From Pleodorina starrii (lineage: Eukaryota > Chlorophyta > Chlorophyceae > Chlamydomonadales > Volvocaceae), in assembly GCA_030267565.1 (NCBI GenBank), contig BRXU01000001.1, positions 3,658,001 through 3,722,000 on the forward strand: a DNA stretch of 64,000 nucleotides, in the 5' to 3' direction. The position numbers and the translations under genes are program-made. Every line of letters starts with the position of its first letter. Positions within the stretch are counted from its first letter, which is position 1. The notes under the pieces are model-generated. The model worked only from the letters and a program-made list of their open reading frames with translations. It ran no database searches and had not been told where the DNA came from. Below, piece after piece: positions 59,231-64,000 of this stretch.

Positions 59231-62150
59231 GCCCCAGGAGGGGCGCGGGCCGCCGCCGCCGCAACGGTGTCGGCGGCCGCGGCTGAAGAGTCAGTCGGCT
59301 GCGGGGACGGACCGCCGCCGCGGGCGGCGGCAGCGGTGGCAGCGGCGGCAGAGCCGCCGCTGGAAGCCGCCGCGACGCGGCGGAAGCGCGCTGCGTCCAC
59401 CGTTACCGGCTGGGACCGCGGCGAGTGCTTTGTGGAGGTACCGGGGCGGGCGCTGTCGGAGGGACAGCTGCGGATGAAGCGCCAGAGCAGCGACGCTACG
59501 GCACCGACGGCGGCGACCGCGGGCGCCGCCGACCGCCCGGTGAAGCGGCCCTGCATCGACGGCGCCGCCGACGGCGCCTCGGCCGCTGCATTACAGGCGC
59601 CGCACGGCGCCGCAGCCGCGGCAGCGGCCGCGCCAGCCGGGCCGGCTTCCTCCCTGGCGCACCTCCACGGCTGTGTCCCGCCGCCGGGCCACCAGACCTG
59701 CGGCGGCGGTGCCGCCGGCGGCGGGGGCCCGCTGCCGCCGCTGCGGCCGGGCGAGCTGCGGCTGTGCGGCCTCACCTTCCACCCGAGCCTGGCGCCTGCG
59801 GTTCTGGCGGCGATGGCCGATTGGCGGGCGGCGCTCGGCGACAGCCTCGCCAACGCCGACCCCGCTGCCGTACAGATTACGCTGCCGGCCACGCCCGCCA
59901 CTGGGCCGCCGCCGTCGTGGCGTTCGACATTCGACGAGCACCGCCTCAGCGCCAACGTCATCTGCTCGCGGCTGGCGCGCTACCTGGGCCTTATGGCGGA
60001 GGACCGGGAGTGGGACGTGCCGCTGCCCGACGGCGCGCTGGATCTGACGGCGGGGGTGGCGCCGGCGGCGGCGGCGGAGCCTGGCGGCGGCGTGGGGCTG
60101 GTGGCGACGGCGCCGCTGCGGCGCAACGCGGTGCTGGGCGTGGTGGGCGGCTACGTCATGCCGGCGGGCGCGGCGGTGCGTTTCGTGTCGCGCGGCTTCC
60201 GGGACTGCGCGGGTGACGTGGTTTCGGAGCTTCGGCGGCGTGCTGCGGCGGCCACGGACCTGGCGGTGGCGTGGCAGTTTATGGCGGGCTCCTTCCGGAT
60301 GTCGTACCCGGGGCTGCAGCTGACGTCGGACGGCGCCGCCGGTGAGAAGGGCTGGGGTGGGTTGGGTTGGGTGGGGCTGGGTTGGGTCGGATTGTGTCTT
60401 CGCCGGCCGCACGTGCGCGTGCAACGGTGGGTGGCAGGTTCGGGGGCTAAGGGCGGCTCATGCGTGGTGCGGAATGGTATTAGTATGGGGCCCTTTGGGA
60501 GGTGACCCAGCAACCAATGTGACTCGCCGCGCCGGCACGGGACGACGGGAGGACTGCTTTCCATACTTGGACCCTGATGGTCAGTGGGGGGGGGCGATCC
60601 ACGCCGACGTGCAGTCCTGACCTGCTCGGGGTTCCGACGTCTCTTCCTGGAGCTGGAGCTGGAAGAGGGCGTTTCCGACTTCATCGTGTTGATCGTTCCG
60701 TCCCCAATGTCCATGCTTATCCCACGTTCACCCACTCGCGCGCACCCACGCGCACGCTCCCATGTTCACACCACAGGGCCCGTGCCGTTGGAACTCAACA
60801 TGCTGGGGTACGGTAACCTGGCGGCGCTCATCAACGACCCACGGGTCAGGCCGCAGGCGTGGCTGCAGGACAACGATGTGGACGCCCCGCCAGCCCCAAA
60901 CTGCATGGTGCGAACCTCCGGGCCGGGGGCCGGGGCCGGGGCCCCCTGTCTGTCCCCTATGGCGGCCCCGGGAGCGTCCCGGCTGCGGGATTTAGGGGGT
61001 TTAGGGGCCCTTTGAAGCCCTTCAACCTAGCCGCCTGAACCCAAGCCGCTCCTCGGAGGCATGGAAGGGCAGGGCCCGTCCGCTGACCGCCTGGGCGCCC
61101 CGGACAGTCGGTCGGCCCCACTTACCCACTTACATACCCATTCACGCGCCCACTCGCCCACTTACCCACCCGCCCACTTAACCCAATTACCCACGCGCCC
61201 ACTCGCCCACGCGCCCGCCCTCCGGTGCCCAGGTGGTGCCCGTCTCCGTGCGCGGGCTGGTGCTGCCGGTGCTGGTCGCCCTGCGCGACATCGGCCCGGG
61301 GGAGCCGCTGCTGCGGGACTACGGCGCGGCCTGGTGGCGGGAGCTGGGCCGCGCGTGGGAGGTCCTGGACTTCGATGGCGTGACGCCGAACCAACTGCTG
61401 CACCCACAGCCACAGCCGCACCCACAGCCGCAGCAGCCGCAGCAGCTAGATATTCCCGAGCGAGGCTTCAGTACACAGCCTGTGGTGGCGCCTGCGTGGG
61501 CCCCGGTACCAGCAAGCACGGCACCGGCGCCGGCACAAGAAGCGCCGGCGCCGGTCGGCCACACCGGCCCGCCGCAGCACCGCCTGCCCGCACTGGCGAC
61601 GGGCAGAGTCGCGGCGGCGGCGCCGCCGCCGCTGGGTGTGGCGTCGAGCGCGGCGGAGAGCACGGGTGCGGCCCCGGTGGGAGGGGCCGGCGGCGGTGAT
61701 GGCATCGCCCCCGCCGCCGCCGCCGCCGCCGCAGCAGCAGTCGGGGAGGTGGGCTGCACGGCGGTCGTCCCAGCCGCGAGTGCGGAGAGCCTCCGCAGCG
61801 CGGGCGGCCGGCAGGAGTACACTAGCCGCAACTCGGCACGTGCCCCATGCATGTCAAGCGGTGACGGAGCCGGATGCAGCACCGGTACCTGGGGCGCGGC
61901 CAGGGATGTGGCGCCGGTGGCTGAGGCGCGGCCGTCCGCCTGCAGCCCGTGCCGCGACGTCGACGCGAACAGCCGCAAGCGTAGCCGGGCCGGCGCGGAG
62001 GACGAGTGCGCGCGGCGCGGGAGTCAGGGCACCACGCGCGTGACCCACGGGTCGGTGGCGGCGGGCGTCGCCTCCTCCCTACCGCCGCCGCCAGCGTCGC
62101 CGACGGCCGCGCCGCGCGGCCCAGCGGTGGGCCTCAGCCCCGCAGATTGA
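54945..62150 (+). CDS. SET-domain protein (putative lysine methyltransferase), five exons
   Basis: Exons 54945-58188, 58422-60341, 60511-60579, 60777-60907, 61233-62150. All introns are GT-AG with matching phases (1,1,1,0), giving about 2093 residues. N-terminal part low-complexity Pro/Ala. A possible B3-like domain at about 337-440 (LTGLMRDLGVTEGSRLRV) and a second at about 1152-1264 (VVGGLDAWMAAAGARVGDWL). Gln/Glu-rich and very acidic middle with a 12-residue repeat (834-917). SET domain about 1634-1825: GVGLVATAPLRRNAVLGVVGGY, GYGNLAALIND, APNCM-VVPV across a splice, then ALRDIGPGEPLLRDYGAAWW. SET enzymes transfer methyl from S-adenosylmethionine to lysine, mostly in histones. The NHxC motif is replaced by IND...PN, as in a divergent SET class. 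The Ala/Ser-rich C-terminus is unstructured. Start: first in-frame ATG of exon 1. Confidence 0.72.
57444..57695 (+). repeat. 36-bp coding minisatellite (VSSGPLHEGEED x7)
   Basis: Seven tandem 36-bp units encoding FSSGPLDEGEED once, VSSGPLHEGEED four times and VSSGPLDEGEED twice, in frame within the acidic region of the SET protein. Confidence 0.9.
58422..60341 (+). CDS. SET gene exon 2: second B3-like part and N-terminal SET
   Basis: Acceptor CCCCGACTGCAG, phase 1. Encodes LCYHRRLTRRMLQRGVLPLR to GARVGDWLELRAG (possible B3-like), an Ala-rich low-complexity stretch, a conserved-looking pre-SET segment (LRLCGLTFHPSLAPAVLAAM, FDEHRLSANVICSRLARYLG) without the Cys cluster of SUV39-type pre-SET domains, and the first SET strands (GVGLVATAPLRRNAVLGVV). 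Donor GCCG/GTGAGA. Confidence 0.65.
60511..60579 (+). CDS. SET gene exon 3 (69 bp)
   Basis: Acceptor GTGACCCAG, phase 1; encodes ATNVTRRAGTGRREDCFPYL and DPDG; donor GATG/GTCAGT. Joins SDGAA to PVPLELNMLG with frame kept at both ends. The donor is less typical, so boundaries are moderately sure. Confidence 0.5.
60777..60907 (+). CDS. SET gene exon 4: SET core
   Basis: Acceptor TTCACACCACAG, phase 1. Encodes PVPLELNMLGYGNLAALIND, PRVRPQAW and APNCM, corresponding to the SAM/lysine-channel core (normally RFINHSCxPN). Donor ATG/GTGCGA, phase 0. Confidence 0.65.
61233..62150 (+). CDS. SET gene exon 5: C-terminal SET and tail
   Basis: Acceptor CGGTGCCCAG, phase 0. Starts VVPVSVRGLVLPVLVALRDI, then GPGEPLLRDYGAAWW, matching the end of SET domains (RDIxxGEELxxDYG). 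About 240 residues of Ala/Pro/Gly-rich sequence follow with a basic patch (NSRKRSRAGAED) that could be a nuclear signal. Stop TGA 62148-62150. Confidence 0.7.
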   Translation: MVPVSVRGLVLPVLVALRDIGPGEPLLRDYGAAWWRELGRAWEVLDFDGVTPNQLLHPQPQPHPQPQQPQQLDIPERGFSTQPVVAPAWAPVPASTAPAPAQEAPAPVGHTGPPQHRLPALATGRVAAAAPPPLGVASSAAESTGAAPVGGAGGGDGIAPAAAAAAAAAVGEVGCTAVVPAASAESLRSAGGRQEYTSRNSARAPCMSSGDGAGCSTGTWGAARDVAPVAEARPSACSPCRDVDANSRKRSRAGAEDECARRGSQGTTRVTHGSVAAGVASSLPPPPASPTAAPRGPAVGLSPAD

Positions 62151-64000
62151 TGCCGCGGAGAGGAAGGCCGCGTCCGGAGCTCGCATCCAGAGGGTTTTAG
62201 GGCTGGGGCTGGTTGAGTGGGCCTGACTGAGGCCAGGGCGGGGCGTTACGGTTTCATGCTTGCTTGAGCCAGCGGGGCCGGGGATGTGACCCGCGGAGTC
62301 GGAAGCAGGACATCGTTCGGGTGGCGTCTGTGGCCCATCAAGGCTTCAGGGGGCTTGTGAGATTGATGTGCCGGCTGGGGTGGGTGGAGGTTGGGGCTGG
62401 GGCTGCGGGCATGGGGGCATCTTGTGAGGGAAGTGGCGGAGAGGGCGGGCTCAACGCCTGTTTGGAGATTGCGGTTGGCTGAGACTGTGGTTGAAGGCGG
62501 TTGGAGACTGTTGGAAACTGTTGAGGACGGTTGCAGATTGCGGTTTGCGGTTGGGGTACTGTACGCTGCGGGGCCGGCTCGGAATGCAAAGTTGTTCACG
62601 CGCACTGTGCGGCGCCTGGCGTCTCTGCTGCACTCCTGGCCGAGCCCGAGGGCGCCTTCGGGAGCCAGATTGCGTCTGTTTCTGTTTTTCGTTGGTCGTT
62701 GTTGTTGTTGCCTTTCGGCAGCGGCGGCTGTGTTCCCTGTCGCGACGTGCTGCGTGCCACTTTTGGAGCGTGGGCCGTGTATCTATTTGCATGTATGTTT
62801 GTGTATTGTAGGTTTGTAGGCAGGCGTTAGTGCACGGGCCCACGCACCGCGCATTGCACTCATGTTAGTTTGCCCCGTCCTCGGTTCTCCGTCCTGCGTC
62901 CTGTCGTGAATCTTTCGGAAAAAAATTTAGCCAATGTTCTGCCCGGTCGTCGACGCATGGTATGATTCTCCCTGTACAGTGCAGTTATGCCGGACGTATT
63001 GCCGCCGCGACGCATCCAGTTTTTCTCCTCTGTGCAGTACAGTGTGCTGTGCCGTGCAATGTCTTTGCCCCCCAAGCAATCGGCGCATGATGTACTTTTT
63101 CTCCCTTTCCAGTTCCCTTTTACCTTTCCCTCGTGGCTCAGTGCAGTGCAGCAAAGTGCGCTTTGCCGCAGGACGCGTGCTTGGGGTGTGGTGTGTGTGT
63201 GTGTATGTGTGTGTCCGCGTTGCGTTGCGTGGTCCGCGTCGGCGCTGGGACGCGATGGGCCCCACTGGGAGGGGGGATTTCTTCTTCCCTATCATCCGGA
63301 AGCTGACTATGCCGACTATGGACCACGGAAGAAGAATGCTAGGCCAGCCCGGTAGAGCGAAAAGTCTGTCCTAAACCCGGCGACCTGAGTCCTTCGCCTT
63401 CGGTTGTGCCGCCCTGCATAACCCGCGTTGTCGAATGTGGCGCGTGCCGTTTTGCCCGTTGGGTATCTTCTGCGAGGGGGCGGGGGGCCTTTGGGTGCAC
63501 GGGTGCGCGCTCGGTGGCAGCACGCAGGGCAGCAGCGGCAAGGCTGCGGCGTGCGGCCCCCCTGTACGGCGAAAAAAAAGCTACGGCAGTGTACTTTTGT
63601 ACGATTATTGAGTCGCGTGCTTTTGTTTCACACCAATCCAGGCACTGATCGGTTGCCTGACAAAGGATTTTTTTGTTTGTACCTTAATTCATTGCCCCTT
63701 TGGCTGTTATGTGAGATGGTACGGCATCGTACGGCAATAGGAAGTCGGACAGTTCATAGGCATCATAGCCCAGCACGATGCGGTGGTGGAGGTGGTTGCC
63801 AGGCCCCAGGCGGCGTGCTTAGCTCGGCAAACATGTTCTGGGTGTGGAGTGTTGGATGCAGTTGGTGGTGCGTTAAAGCGCCGGTGCAGCTGGTGCTCCG
63901 TGGCAGCAAGACTGCAGGAGCCATGGTGCCCAGGACGAGGGGAGCAGCGGCTGCTGGGAGTTGTTTGTAACCCAGGGTAACTCAGGGTAAGCGCTGCGGT
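62151..64000 (+). other. 3' flank of the SET gene, no gene recognised
   Basis: Starts with a telomere-like GGGTTTTAGGG (62194). A degenerate tandem of GGTTGGAGACTGTTG-like units lies at about 62460-62560. ORFs up to 180 codons have no recognisable features. A TGTAA at 63966 could be the polyadenylation signal of a transcript crossing this region; the SET gene 3' UTR would then be unusually long. Confidence 0.4.

Noticed and set aside
63428..63970. 180-codon + ORF near the right edge
   Set aside because: No recognisable domain or convincing start, and codon pattern is unlike neighbouring genes; treated as non-coding.

Overview
The window looks like nuclear DNA of a volvocine green alga (Chlamydomonas reinhardtii or a close relative). 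The basis is the GC-rich, alanine/glycine/proline-biased coding sequence, short GT-AG introns, interstitial TTTTAGGG-type telomere-like repeats, a hydroxyproline-rich (SPP)n matrix-type glycoprotein gene, and LINE, SINE and chromovirus families of the kind known from these algae. The species is inferred; no database search was possible.

Region 1 (1-34530) is a one-orientation, nested cluster of a single L1-like LINE family. The complete element is about 7.7 kb: an AT-richer 5' UTR of about 135 bp, ORF1 (about 744 aa), ORF2 (1525 aa; EEP endonuclease, reverse transcriptase, C-terminal Cys/His motif), and a 3' UTR of about 810 bp with two terminal hairpins and a (CATA)n or (CA)n tail. I count three copies that are full or nearly full length, two short 5'-truncated copies, and two chimaeras in which ORF1 is joined through (CATA)n to ORF2. 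Each copy sits in the tail of the previous one, and the (CATA)n arrays are 280-730 bp. A SINE-like element with the same 3' hairpin architecture occurs at both edges. The arrangement resembles Zepp/Zepp-like LINE clusters reported at algal centromeres, so this may be centromere-edge DNA.

Region 2 (34531-50589) begins with the second copy of a 279-bp sequence that also occurs inside the cluster (21931-22209). It then holds a multi-exon + strand gene for a probable cell-surface glycoprotein: Cys-rich repeat, concanavalin/LamG-like domain, long poly-Pro and (Ser-Pro-Pro)n shaft, one transmembrane segment, and a low-complexity cytoplasmic tail. One intron carries a small retroposon with a (TTA)n tail and a 13-bp target duplication. 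The next intron carries an intact-looking 7.2-kb Ty3/Gypsy chromovirus with LTRs I read as identical and a 5-bp target duplication. Its gag and pol are in one frame separated by a single UAG, and pol starts with a Dam-methyltransferase-like domain.

Region 3 (50590-54944) has telomere-like repeats, scattered coding-like fragments and a broken MYND zinc-finger remnant.

Region 4 (54945-62150) is a five-exon gene for a SET-domain protein of about 2093 aa with very acidic tandem repeats and two possible B3-like domains. From 62151 to 64000 I see no supportable gene.
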